The translations under genes were made by a program, and so were the position numbers. A model generated the notes under the pieces. It did not search any database and was not told the origin of the DNA. It was given only the letters and a program-made list of their open reading frames with translations. From Tissierellia bacterium (GTDB lineage: Bacteria > Bacillota > Clostridia > Tissierellales > Tepidimicrobiaceae): 13,148 bases of DNA. Shown piece after piece: positions 13,077-13,148 of this stretch. The stretch is taken from the NCBI GenBank assembly GCA_012798935.1, contig JAAZMG010000146.1, positions 1-13,148 of the forward strand, read 5' to 3'. How positions within the stretch are numbered: position 1 is the first letter of the stretch; each line of letters opens with the position of its first letter.

Positions 13077-13148
13077 GAGCATCTCTCCTTTAATAGGATA
13101 TATGATACTTTATAATATTCATTAAAAGTTTTTATGTGATTATCTACT

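Noticed and set aside
1..13148. Mobile element, phage, CRISPR or defence system
   Set aside because: No transposase, integrase, repeat-spacer array, terminal repeats or defence-gene motifs were seen, and the genes present are housekeeping, transport or regulatory.

Overview
The window is AT-rich, with strong Shine-Dalgarno sites, extended -10 promoters, a diderm-free lipoprotein signal (lipobox LVAC) and gene families typical of anaerobic Firmicutes. I infer a Clostridia or Tissierellia-like bacterium; species cannot be read from the sequence. No rRNA, tRNA, CRISPR array, transposase or phage gene was seen. Most of it looks like ordinary chromosome, so the interest lies mainly in regulation and gene order.

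Left part (1-3016). The C-terminal end of a possible alpha/beta hydrolase (1-99) converges on a DUF1667 gene (132-497, minus). A divergent promoter region (about 498-650) separates that from an erythromycin-esterase-like protein (708-1871). A two-gene unit follows, with a small nitroreductase (1970-2479) and a nicotinamidase/isochorismatase-type hydrolase (2501-3016), and it ends at a clear hairpin terminator.

Central part (3060-9674). A 320-base control region holds a near-consensus cre-like palindrome, and 31 bases further on five direct repeats (TTAAY core) in exact 11-bp register. It drives a complete tripartite tricarboxylate transporter, tctC-tctB-tctA, followed 47 bases later by an MgtC/SapB membrane protein. 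Then comes a PhoP/PhoR-type two-component system with its own extended -10 promoter, closed by a perfect 42-bp palindrome. The repeats match the arrangement bound by PhoB/PhoP-type regulators. A regulator of that type is encoded 4 kb downstream, and Salmonella MgtC has been reported to act on PhoR. I therefore propose, as inference, one physiological module: a PhoP-controlled, possibly catabolite-controlled organic-anion transporter with an MgtC-type modulator next to the kinase.

Right part (9675-13148). A cytosolic cyclophilin (9744-10346) is followed by an unlisted 59-residue single-span membrane protein with a Lys/Asp/Glu tail (10367-10546) and a terminator. A short QueG-like iron-sulfur protein (10670-11434) converges, through a bidirectional terminator, on a minus-strand ABC importer pair: permease (11507-12310) and ATPase (12297-13076). 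The pair belongs to the nitrate/sulfonate/taurine-type class, and no binding-protein gene is present in the window.
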